NCBI GenBank assembly: GCA_964423705.1 | Contig: CAYRGA010000091.1 | Location: 1 to 7,257, forward strand | From: CAKSIN01 sp964423705 | Lineage (GTDB): Bacteria; Bacillota; Clostridia; UMGS1810 | Reading direction: 5' to 3' | DNA: 7,257 nucleotides | In this document: one piece after another, positions 1 to 5,827 of the stretch | Position numbering within the stretch: the stretch's first letter is position 1 | Layout of the letters: each line of letters opens with the position of its first letter | Notes under the pieces: model-generated | Told to the model about the DNA's origin: nothing | The model's database searches: none | What the model saw: only the letters and a program-made list of their open reading frames with translations | Made by a program: the position numbers and the translations under genes

Positions 1-1033
1 TCTTGTTACTGCCGGCAGATAAAGCCCTGCCTATCTGTTGCTTATATATAATCGGTGAAACTGTCGGGCGCAAAAGTATTACACCTGAAATATCATCAAT
101 ATGAATACCTTCATTGAGCATATCAATACAATATAACAGCTTTAAGTGATTACTGTTGTCTGATTTAAAATCCAAAAAATCTTTGTTTGTTTCCGGGTTA
201 TTTGAGTATGCAGAATAAATATGAGGCGATTTATCTACTTTTAAAAACCAATCTTTCGATAAATCTATCATCTCTCGCATATGCTCGTAATTCGCACAAA
301 ATACAATATATTTGCCTGTCTTGTCCGTCATGTGTTTTGAAAAAATATCCTCTAAACCGTCTGCTTGCTCAAGAGCTTTCCTAAGTTCATCCAAATAATT
401 CCCGCATTTGTCACGAACAATTTTCGTTCTGTTCTTTGATACTCTGATTTGATACTTTTCCAACTCTTCTTGATACGAATAAAGCGACAAAACATATTTT
501 GGAGGATTTAAAATTCCTCGCACTATCGCCTCACCAAGTGTCATTTCAGACGCAACGTTCCCATCAAACAATTCATCTGACATATCACGCTGATTGTCAA
601 GATAGCGTATTGCAGTCGCAGACAGTCCTAAAACCGGCACATCGGGATATATCGACAGCAATGCTCCGACACCATGCCCCCACATTTCCGCTCCGCAACG
701 GTGAAATTCGTCCAAAATGATATACTCCGGGCATATACTGCCAATTTCACTATCTGTCATATTCATCAATTTCGCATATGTATAAAATTTTATATTTTGA
801 GGAATATATCCGTTTGTCGCTTTCTTTAAATTTTCAAGCTGTGTATTAAATATGTATTTTGACGGCGAAAGCCAGCAAATGCTTTTGTCGGAATTATCCT
901 CGCATAGCTTAAAAGCGACAAATGACTTTCCTGTTCCGGTGGGGTGTATAACAGCTGCCTTTTTTTCTGTTTTCAGCAAAGCAAGCGCATTTTCATATGC
1001 GGTTTGGTTGTGCTTATATAGATTTATTTGCAT
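1..1033 (-). CDS. Superfamily 2 DEAD/DEAH-type helicase (ResIII-like), 5' part only
   Basis: An open frame of 344 codons starts with ATG at 1033 and runs uninterrupted off the left edge, so the C-terminus is missing. Helicase motifs appear in order: Walker A HPTGTGKS (residues 30-37), motif II DEFH (108-111, a DEAH variant), motif III SAT (138-140), then near the end of the visible part motif V (LNEGIHIDD) and motif VI (QQIGRAL) with its arginine finger. Both RecA-like lobes are therefore essentially present and all key ATPase residues are intact. The protein should be an ATP-dependent nucleic-acid translocase. From memory of the family, clostridial proteins of this kind often carry further C-terminal helicase-associated domains; that part is not visible. 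The start is supported by GAGGTG (1046-1041) 7 bases upstream. No strong minus-strand promoter reaches it in the sequenced orientation: a consensus promoter just upstream points the other way, inside a putative invertible segment, and a terminator-like hairpin lies between. The biological role (defence, mobile element or repair) is not settled by this window. Confidence 0.9.
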   Translation of the reverse strand, partial: MQINLYKHNQTAYENALALLKTEKKAAVIHPTGTGKSFVAFKLCEDNSDKSICWLSPSKYIFNTQLENLKKATNGYIPQNIKFYTYAKLMNMTDSEIGSICPEYIILDEFHRCGAEMWGHGVGALLSIYPDVPVLGLSATAIRYLDNQRDMSDELFDGNVASEMTLGEAIVRGILNPPKYVLSLYSYQEELEKYQIRVSKNRTKIVRDKCGNYLDELRKALEQADGLEDIFSKHMTDKTGKYIVFCANYEHMREMIDLSKDWFLKVDKSPHIYSAYSNNPETNKDFLDFKSDNSNHLKLLYCIDMLNEGIHIDDISGVILLRPTVSPIIYKQQIGRALSAGSNK

Positions 1034-1058
1034 ACAAAAACACCTCACTTTTCGGAAT

Positions 1059-1082
1059 ACAACATAATATGAATTATGTTGT
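1059..1082 (+). repeat. Left 24-bp inverted repeat, candidate crossover site
   Basis: The arms ACAACATAAT (1059-1068) and ATTATGTTGT (1073-1082) are exact reverse complements around the centre ATGA. The whole 24 bp recurs once, as its reverse complement, at 1307-1330. Matching arms around a short asymmetric core are typical of tyrosine recombinase core sites, and the asymmetric core gives a site its direction. The repeat ends 13 bases before the helicase ribosome binding site, so it would form an AU-rich stem in the leader of any transcript entering that gene. Confidence 0.85.
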
Positions 1083-1104
1083 TAAAAGTCTTAAAACTGT
1101 ACAT

Positions 1105-1142
1105 AAAAGCAACATACCTGCTCAAAAAGCAGGCATGTTGCT
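1105..1142 (-). terminator. Hairpin with terminator features toward the helicase gene
   Basis: Positions 1108-1122 pair with 1128-1142 in a 15-bp stem with a 5-base loop. The one imperfect pair is A-C in plus-strand RNA but a G-U wobble in minus-strand RNA, so the minus transcript folds better. Read on the minus strand, the stem runs into four T residues (1108-1105) and then further T-rich sequence; on the plus strand no T-run follows. In the sequenced orientation it would stop readthrough from the recombinase side before the helicase. The T-tract is short, so efficiency is uncertain. The arms contain CAACAT/ATGTTG, shared with the flanking 24-bp repeats, so a protein-binding role is also possible. 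Confidence 0.5.
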
Positions 1143-1245
1143 GATTTATAGGTGTGACTTTTAGGCCAACGTCATATTTAAAAATTTGTTGGTCTGATTT
1201 GATGTGTTTTGCTTTTATAAAAATGATAAAATCAACCGCAAATAA

Positions 1246-1274
1246 TTGACAACCTTATAATAAAGTGATATAAT
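1246..1274 (+). promoter_or_regulatory. Exact consensus sigma-A promoter inside the invertible segment
   Basis: TTGACA (1246-1251), a 17-base spacer and TATAAT (1269-1274) match the vegetative consensus at all 12 positions with ideal spacing. Transcription would start near 1281 and run rightward through the right repeat. No plausible plus-strand gene follows: the next gene is the recombinase on the opposite strand, so the product would be non-coding and antisense to its 3' end. A perfect promoter with no sense target, bracketed by inverted repeats, is the main reason for proposing a switch. Confidence 0.8.
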
Positions 1275-1306
1275 ATATGTAGATTTATATTGGTTTTCTT
1301 TGTGAT

Positions 1307-1330
1307 ACAACATAATTCATATTATGTTGT
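1307..1330 (-). repeat. Right 24-bp inverted repeat, candidate crossover site
   Basis: This is an exact reverse complement of 1059-1082: arms ACAACATAAT and ATTATGTTGT around the centre TCAT. Identity stops almost at once outside the 24 bp, so the repeat is sharply bounded. The inverted cores mean recombination between the two sites would invert the 224 bp between them, not delete it. It lies 134 bp beyond the 3' end of the recombinase gene. Confidence 0.85.
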
Positions 1331-1395
1331 AGTTGCTTAAATTGACAAAATTCTTAAATTCAGCACTTTAGCAATCCTGATTTTTGTATTTGCTT

Positions 1396-1412
1396 GCGGT
1401 GAATATCACCGC
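1396..1412. repeat. Small GC-rich hairpin downstream of the recombinase gene
   Basis: GCGGTGA (1396-1402) and TCACCGC (1406-1412) form a perfect 7-bp stem around a 3-base loop, in otherwise AT-rich sequence between the right 24-bp repeat and the recombinase stop codon. On the plus strand only TTT follows, and on the minus strand an A-rich stretch, so it is at best a weak terminator for rightward transcripts from 1281. It could slow antisense transcription before the recombinase gene or be a protein site. Nothing else recognisable lies in 1331-1464. Confidence 0.4.
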
Positions 1413-1464
1413 TTTCACATGATGTTTGTCAAGGGGTTTTTGTGAGATTTTTTCAAAAAAGTTT

Positions 1465-2304
1465 TCAACACCGCAATAAACCGAGTTTTTGGAGTAGCTT
1501 TATGTGTTCTGTTCCGCTTTCCATTGTGTAGATACGAGTGGTTTCTATGCTTGAATGTCCCAAGATGTCGGCAAGTCTTACAATGTCCTTTTGTAGCGAA
1601 TAAAAAGTTTTCGCGAAAAGATGACGGAAATTATGCGGAAACACCTTGCTCCTTGCGACGTTGGCACTTTCGCATAAGTCCTTGAGCATTTTCCATATTG
1701 CGTGGCGGTCAAGGTTTTTACCGCTTCTTGTTATGAACACCGAGCCGCTTTTTATCTTCTGTTGCTTTATATAGGTTTTCAGCATTTTACACAGCTGTTT
1801 CGGCAGAAACACTTGCCTTATTTTACCTTTACAGTTTATTATTGCTTGACCTATCTTTACAGCTTCAACCGTTACATATTTTAACTCGGAAATTCTAAGC
1901 CCGGTCGAGCCTATGGTCTGCATCAAATAATACAACCGTTCATTTTTCTTGTTTTTGGCTGCTGTCAATAGCCTTTCGTATTCAGCTTTTGTAAGTTCCT
2001 TATCTTTATCGGCAAATATACGACGTTGGATTTTTAAGGTTTTAACTTTCAAATCGTACCAATTCATAAACATAAACAAAGCGTTTAATGACGATAAAAT
2101 TGAATTTACACTTGCAGGCATATATTTTTCACACAGCTCTTTTTTGTATTCAAGCACTGCGGATTTGTCAACACTCCTGCCGCCGAGCCATTCACGGAAG
2201 AAACGAATATCACGCATATATTTTTCTATGGTGTTGTCGCTCTTTTCTTCACATTTTAAGTACTCCCTGAATTTCGTAATAATTTCATTTGTAATTTTTC
2301 TCAT
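1465..2304 (-). CDS. Tyrosine recombinase/integrase, candidate invertase
   Basis: This complete 279-residue phage-integrase-family protein should catalyse site-specific strand exchange through a 3'-phosphotyrosine intermediate. The N-terminal SAM-like core-binding domain spans about residues 5-90 and the catalytic domain about 100-270. The full active-site set is visible: Arg137 in TGLRISEL, Lys161 in the beta-hairpin (Lys159 is an alternative), His224 and Arg227 in HNFRH, His250 in LGHSS and nucleophile Tyr259 in TRIYT. The enzyme is predicted to be active. At under 300 residues it lacks the N-terminal arm-binding domain of lambda-type integrases, which fits XerCD-like or invertase-type enzymes. 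The start at 2304 is supported by AGGAAG (2319-2314) 9 bases upstream. Paired 24-bp inverted repeats lie 134 bp past its 3' end, so local inversion is its most likely job; integration of a mobile element or a distant target cannot be excluded. The upstream region carries tandem repeats and a palindrome that may control expression. Confidence 0.92.
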   Translation of the reverse strand: MRKITNEIITKFREYLKCEEKSDNTIEKYMRDIRFFREWLGGRSVDKSAVLEYKKELCEKYMPASVNSILSSLNALFMFMNWYDLKVKTLKIQRRIFADKDKELTKAEYERLLTAAKNKKNERLYYLMQTIGSTGLRISELKYVTVEAVKIGQAIINCKGKIRQVFLPKQLCKMLKTYIKQQKIKSGSVFITRSGKNLDRHAIWKMLKDLCESANVARSKVFPHNFRHLFAKTFYSLQKDIVRLADILGHSSIETTRIYTMESGTEHIKLLQKLGLLRC

Positions 2305-2322
2305 TTAAATCAACTTCCTTTC

Positions 2323-2332
2323 ATACCGGTAT
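2323..2332. promoter_or_regulatory. Palindrome at the recombinase leader
   Basis: ATACCGGTAT is a perfect 10-bp palindrome immediately upstream of the recombinase ribosome binding site (2319-2314). A possible minus-strand -10 element, TAAAAT (2336-2331), abuts it, so the palindrome would lie about at the transcription start, a typical repressor position. No good -35 is seen at the right distance. The operator role is inferred. Confidence 0.3.
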
Positions 2333-2338
2333 TTTACC

Positions 2339-2374
2339 ACATGCTTAAAAACATGATTAAAAACATCCTTGAAA
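2339..2374. repeat. Three tandem 12-bp repeats upstream of the recombinase
   Basis: Three back-to-back 12-mers read on the plus strand ACATGCTTAAAA (2339-2350), ACATGATTAAAA (2351-2362) and ACATCCTTGAAA (2363-2374). The first two differ at one base; the third differs from the first at two (positions 5 and 9). They lie 35-70 bases upstream of the recombinase ATG, where an activator or the recombinase itself could bind. The spacing is slightly over one helical turn. Iteron-like function is inferred; in AT-rich DNA a short array could be chance slippage. Confidence 0.5.
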
Positions 2375-2488
2375 GTCATATCCGTTTTTCCATCTGACGC
2401 TTGTTTTATATTTTGACTTATATTGACAAACCAAGACTTTTAATAATAAAACAGCCGCATTTTTTAAAATTAATTTACAATTTATTAA

Positions 2489-2517
2489 TTGATTTATAGG
2501 CAAACAGCTGGTATAAT
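2489..2517 (+). promoter_or_regulatory. Promoter of the gltA-fprA-alkD operon
   Basis: TTGATT (2489-2494), a 17-base spacer and TATAAT (2512-2517) form a sigma-A promoter, strengthened by an extended -10 TGN (2509-2511). Transcription would start near 2524, giving a leader of only about 23 bases before the citrate synthase ATG, too short for a riboswitch. The AT-rich stretch between 2375 and 2488 shows no other convincing element. Confidence 0.75.
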
Positions 2518-2546
2518 ATACGAATAAAGACATTGGAGGTAATTAA

Positions 2547-3908
2547 ATGAAAAAATCATATTCTGAAATAACCCCATATATCAAAGAGCTTGCACAGATT
2601 TCGTGCAAAAATAACAGAATAAAACCCGAAATGTATCAAAAGCACAATGTAAAGCGAGGACTCCGAGATTTAAACGGGAACGGTGTAGTAACCGGTCTTA
2701 CCGAGATATCGAACATAAAGGCGAAGGAAGTTCTGCCCGACGGAAGCACCGTTCCGTGCGACGGACAGCTTTTTTATCGCGGCATAAATGTCCGTGACCT
2801 TGTTTCCGGATTTATGAGTGATAATCGTTTCGGATTTGAAGAAACGGTGTATCTGCTGTTATTTTCACAGCTTCCGAACGTAGAACAGCTCACAAAATTT
2901 AATACCGCCCTAGCCGAGTACCGAAGCCTTCCCACATCCTTTGTCAGGGACATGATATTAAAGGCGCCAGGACACAATATGATGAACATTTTGGCACGCA
3001 GTGTGCTGGCACTTTATGCATATGATGAGAACCCCGACGACATATCGGTGAGAAACGTTTTAAGACAGAGCCTTCAGCTCATATCCGTTTTCCCGCTCCT
3101 ATCGGTTTACAGCTATAAATCATTTCAGCATTATTATAACGAGCAGAGCCTTTGTATACACCTTCCGCAGAAGGATTTATCCACTGCCGAAAACATACTT
3201 CACCTGCTTCGCGGTGAAAACAAATACACCGACCTTGAAGCTAAAATTTTGGATTTGGCTCTGGTACTGCATGCAGAACACGGCGGAGGAAACAACTCCT
3301 CCTTCACGACACATGTCGTGACATCATCGGGAACAGATACCTACGCTTCAGTAGCAGCTGCACTGGGTTCTCTGAAGGGTCCGCGCCACGGCGGTGCCAA
3401 TGTAAAGGTGGTACACATGTTTGATGACATGAAAAGCTCCATAAACACAAAGGACAAAGACCAAATCAAGGATTACCTGGCAAGGCTTCTCGACAAGCAG
3501 GCATTTGACAAGGCAGGACTTATATACGGTATGGGTCATGCGGTGTATTCAAAGTCAGACCCGCGCTCCGACATTCTGCGCAGCTGTGCCAAAAAGCTTG
3601 CGATTGCCAAGGGATGCGAAGAAGATTATACCCTTTATGAAACCGTGGCATCACTCGCACCGCAGATAATCGCCGAAAAGAGGAAAATGTATAAGGGTAT
3701 AAGCGCAAATGTAGATTTCTATTCGGGTCTTGTGTACAAAATGCTGGAGCTTCCGTATGAGATGTACACTCCGATTTTCGCGATATCGCGCATCGCCGGC
3801 TGGAGCGCGCACCGCATAGAGGAGATTCAGAATAACGGCAAAATCATCCGTCCGGCATATATCAACGTGAAAAAAGAAACAGAATATATGAAGCTTTCTG
3901 ACAGATAA
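2547..3908 (+). CDS. gltA: Citrate synthase (citrate/2-methylcitrate synthase family)
   Basis: This 453-residue enzyme condenses acetyl-CoA with oxaloacetate to citrate in the cytoplasm, the entry step of the oxidative TCA branch that leads to 2-oxoglutarate and glutamate. Family signatures are clear: HAEHGGGN (His242/His245), GPRHGGAN (His281), GMGHAVY (His331), and NVDFYSG with Asp390, equivalent to the catalytic aspartate of pig and E. coli enzymes; SRIAGWSAHR near the C-terminus completes the active-site region. It is the Si-type fold, not the unrelated Re-citrate synthase of some clostridia. It is longer than the roughly 370-residue minimal forms, with an extension of about 40 residues at the N-terminus. 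2-Methylcitrate synthase activity cannot be excluded, but no prp genes are nearby. GGAGG (2535-2539) lies 7 bases before the ATG. It is the first gene of the operon, 21 bp ahead of fprA. No aconitase or isocitrate dehydrogenase gene is in the window. Confidence 0.93.
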   Translation: MKKSYSEITPYIKELAQISCKNNRIKPEMYQKHNVKRGLRDLNGNGVVTGLTEISNIKAKEVLPDGSTVPCDGQLFYRGINVRDLVSGFMSDNRFGFEETVYLLLFSQLPNVEQLTKFNTALAEYRSLPTSFVRDMILKAPGHNMMNILARSVLALYAYDENPDDISVRNVLRQSLQLISVFPLLSVYSYKSFQHYYNEQSLCIHLPQKDLSTAENILHLLRGENKYTDLEAKILDLALVLHAEHGGGNNSSFTTHVVTSSGTDTYASVAAALGSLKGPRHGGANVKVVHMFDDMKSSINTKDKDQIKDYLARLLDKQAFDKAGLIYGMGHAVYSKSDPRSDILRSCAKKLAIAKGCEEDYTLYETVASLAPQIIAEKRKMYKGISANVDFYSGLVYKMLELPYEMYTPIFAISRIAGWSAHRIEEIQNNGKIIRPAYINVKKETEYMKLSDR

Positions 3909-3929
3909 ATTTATTGGAGGAGATTAACA

Positions 3930-5087
3930 ATGCAGCTTACAGAAGATATAAAATACATAGGTGTAAACGACCGTGAAATCGACCTTTTTGAGGGGCAGTA
4001 CATGATTGAGAACGGAATGGCATACAATTCATATTTACTTTTGGACGAAAAGACAGCGGTTTTTGACACTGTCGATGCGAAGTTCACAGACGAATGGCTC
4101 GGAAATATCGAAGCAATTCTGGGTGATTCCGCCCCGGATTACCTAATAATTCAGCACATGGAGCCCGACCATTCGGCAAATATAATGAATTTTATGAATA
4201 AATATCCGAGTACGGTCATTGCGGCTACATCAAAGGCATTTAAAATGATGACACAGTTTTTCGGAACTGACTTTTCAAAGAACGGATTAACTGTCGGCGA
4301 AGGCGATACTCTGTCACTCGGAAAGCACGCTCTCAGCTTCATCACAGCTCCCATGGTTCACTGGCCCGAGGTGATGGTAACCTATGACAGTACGGACAAG
4401 GTGCTCTTTTCTGCCGATGCCTTCGGAAAGTTCGGCACACTTGATGCAGATGAGGACTGGGCATGCGAAGCGAGAAGATATTATTTCGGAATCGTGGGAA
4501 AATACGGCATGCAGGTTCAGACACTTTTGAAAAAAGCGGCAAAGTGCGATATAGCTGCCATATATCCCCTTCACGGCCCCATGCTCACCGAAAATCTTGA
4601 CTATTACCTTGATTTATACAATACATGGTCGTCATACATGCCCGAAACCGACGGAGTAGCTATTGCATACACCTCGGTATACGGTCACACTGAGCAGGCG
4701 GTGGAGCTTTTAAGAGAAAAGCTTGAGGAAAACGGCTGTCCGAAAATTGCCGTGAGCGACCTTGCCCGCTTCGACATGGCAGAGGCTGTGGAGGATGCTT
4801 TCCGCTACAAGACTTTGGTGCTTGCGACCACGACATACAACAATGATGTATTTCCGTTCATGCGTGAATTTATAAATCATCTTACAGAGAGAAATTATCA
4901 AAACCGCACAATTGCATTTGTGGAAAACGGTTCTTGGGCACCTACCGCAGCCAAAACAATGCAGAAAATGCTTGAGGGCTGTAAAAATATTAAAACAGCG
5001 GAAAATACCGTCAGCATTTTATCGTCACTAACGGATGAAAACCGTATGCAGATACAAGCCCTGGCAGACGAGCTCTGCGAAAAATAA
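3930..5087 (+). CDS. fprA: Class A flavodiiron protein (O2/NO reductase)
   Basis: This 385-residue cytoplasmic protein has an N-terminal metallo-beta-lactamase-like diiron domain (about 1-240) and a C-terminal flavodoxin domain (about 243-385). Diiron ligands are visible: HMEPDH (His76, Glu78, Asp80, followed by His81), His144 in MVHWPE, Asp163 in SADAFG and His215 in PLHGP. The FMN phosphate loop is TSVYGHTE (248-255). The family reduces O2 to water and/or NO to N2O, protecting anaerobes; electrons usually come from rubredoxin or a similar partner. There is no fused rubredoxin or flavin-reductase domain, which makes it class A and implies a separate donor encoded elsewhere. Asp163-to-His215 spacing is about nine residues shorter than I recall for the Desulfovibrio enzyme, while all ligands are kept. 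GGAGGAG (3916-3922) gives a strong start 7 bases downstream. O2 versus NO preference cannot be read from the sequence. Confidence 0.94.
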   Translation: MQLTEDIKYIGVNDREIDLFEGQYMIENGMAYNSYLLLDEKTAVFDTVDAKFTDEWLGNIEAILGDSAPDYLIIQHMEPDHSANIMNFMNKYPSTVIAATSKAFKMMTQFFGTDFSKNGLTVGEGDTLSLGKHALSFITAPMVHWPEVMVTYDSTDKVLFSADAFGKFGTLDADEDWACEARRYYFGIVGKYGMQVQTLLKKAAKCDIAAIYPLHGPMLTENLDYYLDLYNTWSSYMPETDGVAIAYTSVYGHTEQAVELLREKLEENGCPKIAVSDLARFDMAEAVEDAFRYKTLVLATTTYNNDVFPFMREFINHLTERNYQNRTIAFVENGSWAPTAAKTMQKMLEGCKNIKTAENTVSILSSLTDENRMQIQALADELCEK

Positions 5088-5104
5088 AAGGCGGGAAGCT
5101 TACT

Positions 5105-5782
5105 ATGACGGAGATTCAGCAAAAACTATTTGAGTTAAAGGATGACGGCTACAAGGAATTTCATGCCGGACTTATACCGACCATTGACCCCGACCGCATC
5201 ATCGGAATCCGCACCCCGAATTTAAGGAAGCTTGCAAAGGAAATATTTAATTCGGACAGCTTTCATGCATTTATAAATGATTTGCCGCATAAATATTATG
5301 AAGAAAACAATCTTCATGCTTTTTTGGTTGAGCAAATCAAGGATTTCGATGAGGCTGTCAAAGAAACAGATAAATTCCTCCCCTACATAAATAACTGGGC
5401 TACCTGCGATTCGTTTAAGCCCAAAGCATTTAAAAAGAATACCGACAGGCTTATCGACATCATAAATTCCTGGCTGAAATCTGACAGACCGTATACGGTG
5501 CGGTATGCTGTGGGATTACTGATGAATCTGTACCTTGATGAAAGCTTCAAATCCGAATATATGGAGCTTGTTGCAGAGATAAGGTCTGAGGAATATTATG
5601 TAAATATGATGCTGGCATGGTACTTTGCCACTGCGCTCGCCAAGCGTTACGATGATGCCATAGTGTATATTGAGCATAATCGCCTTGATAAATGGGTTCA
5701 TAATAAAACTATCCAAAAAGCTTTAGAAAGCTACCGAGTGCCGTCGGAAGCCAAAGAATATCTTAAAAACTTAAAAAGATAA
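5105..5782 (+). CDS. DNA alkylation repair protein, AlkD family
   Basis: This 225-residue all-helical protein of the AlkD-like HEAT-repeat family resembles glycosylases that remove positively charged alkylated bases such as 3- and 7-methylpurines without base flipping. Likely equivalents of the Bacillus cereus AlkD active-site residues are Trp98 and Asp102 (in NNWATCD), Arg133 (in VRYAVG) and Trp172 (in MLAWYFA). The W-to-D spacing of 4 and the R-to-W spacing of 39 equal those of AlkD (Trp109/Asp113, Arg148/Trp187), which argues for a working enzyme. The match rests on recalled AlkD residues, not an alignment. The start is preceded by GGGAAG (5093-5098), a weaker ribosome site than those of the two upstream genes. 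It begins 17 bp after fprA, so it should be the last gene of the operon; the terminator overlaps its stop codon. Co-expression with FprA suggests repair of DNA damage linked to nitrosative or oxidative stress; this link is inferred. Confidence 0.88.
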   Translation: MTEIQQKLFELKDDGYKEFHAGLIPTIDPDRIIGIRTPNLRKLAKEIFNSDSFHAFINDLPHKYYEENNLHAFLVEQIKDFDEAVKETDKFLPYINNWATCDSFKPKAFKKNTDRLIDIINSWLKSDRPYTVRYAVGLLMNLYLDESFKSEYMELVAEIRSEEYYVNMMLAWYFATALAKRYDDAIVYIEHNRLDKWVHNKTIQKALESYRVPSEAKEYLKNLKR

Positions 5783-5817
5783 AAAATACGCATATCACAA
5801 CGATATGCGTATTTTTT
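5781..5817. terminator. Bidirectional terminator between alkD-like gene and glyQS
   Basis: Positions 5781-5796 and 5802-5817 are perfect reverse complements (16-bp stem) around the loop ACAAC. The stem has six A residues at its left end and six T residues at its right end, so on either strand it looks like a Rho-independent terminator with a U-tract. The left arm overlaps the alkylation repair stop codon (5780-5782) and the right arm ends 10 bases before the glyQS stop codon (5828). It therefore separates two convergent transcription units. Confidence 0.92.
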
Positions 5818-5827
5818 CGGTTAAATA

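Larger units (their letters stand above)
1059..1330. other. Putative invertible promoter segment (phase-variation switch)
   Basis: This 272-bp block is bounded by two identical 24-bp repeats in inverted orientation and holds a consensus promoter and a terminator-like hairpin. It lies between the helicase start and the 3' end of a tyrosine recombinase gene. Seen directly: the repeats, the promoter reading rightward and the hairpin. Known: tyrosine recombinases invert DNA between inverted sites, and invertible promoters control surface and defence genes in gut bacteria and Clostridioides. Inferred: inversion would move the promoter to the minus strand (-35 at 1143-1138, -10 at 1120-1115), giving a leader of roughly 75 bases to the helicase ATG. 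The hairpin would move to 1247-1281, read in its non-terminating direction. The sequenced state would be OFF. Alternatives are a pair of palindromic operators or a MITE-like element. Confidence 0.6.

Noticed and set aside
1163..1195. Inverted repeat AGGCCAAC / GTTGGTCT with a 17-base loop inside the switch segment
   Set aside because: Eight pairs including a wobble around a long loop, with no T-run after it; too weak to call a terminator or site.
1223..1252. Possible minus-strand promoter TTGTCA-N18-TATCAT overlapping the consensus promoter and pointing to the helicase
   Set aside because: It has two mismatches and long spacing, partly a by-product of TTGACAA reading as TTGTCAA on the other strand. 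Its transcript would meet the hairpin at 1142-1108 first. It remains a caveat to calling the sequenced orientation fully OFF.
1059..1330. MITE or small insertion sequence bounded by 24-bp terminal inverted repeats
   Set aside because: No flanking target-site duplication is visible, and the palindromic repeats, consensus promoter and adjacent recombinase fit a switch better. Not excluded without comparison to other genomes.
1321..1348. Possible minus-strand promoter TTGTCA-N16-CATAAT partly inside the right 24-bp repeat
   Set aside because: The spacing is short and the -10 consists of repeat-arm sequence. AT-rich DNA gives many such matches, and transcription would meet the same hairpin before the helicase.
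1949..2308. Plus-strand open frame of 119 codons within the recombinase gene
   Set aside because: It is entirely opposite a well-supported tyrosine recombinase with a complete active site, has no recognised family and no convincing ribosome site; a shadow frame.
4314..4574. Minus-strand open frame of 86 codons within fprA
   Set aside because: It overlaps the conserved diiron domain on the opposite strand and resembles no known protein; a shadow frame.
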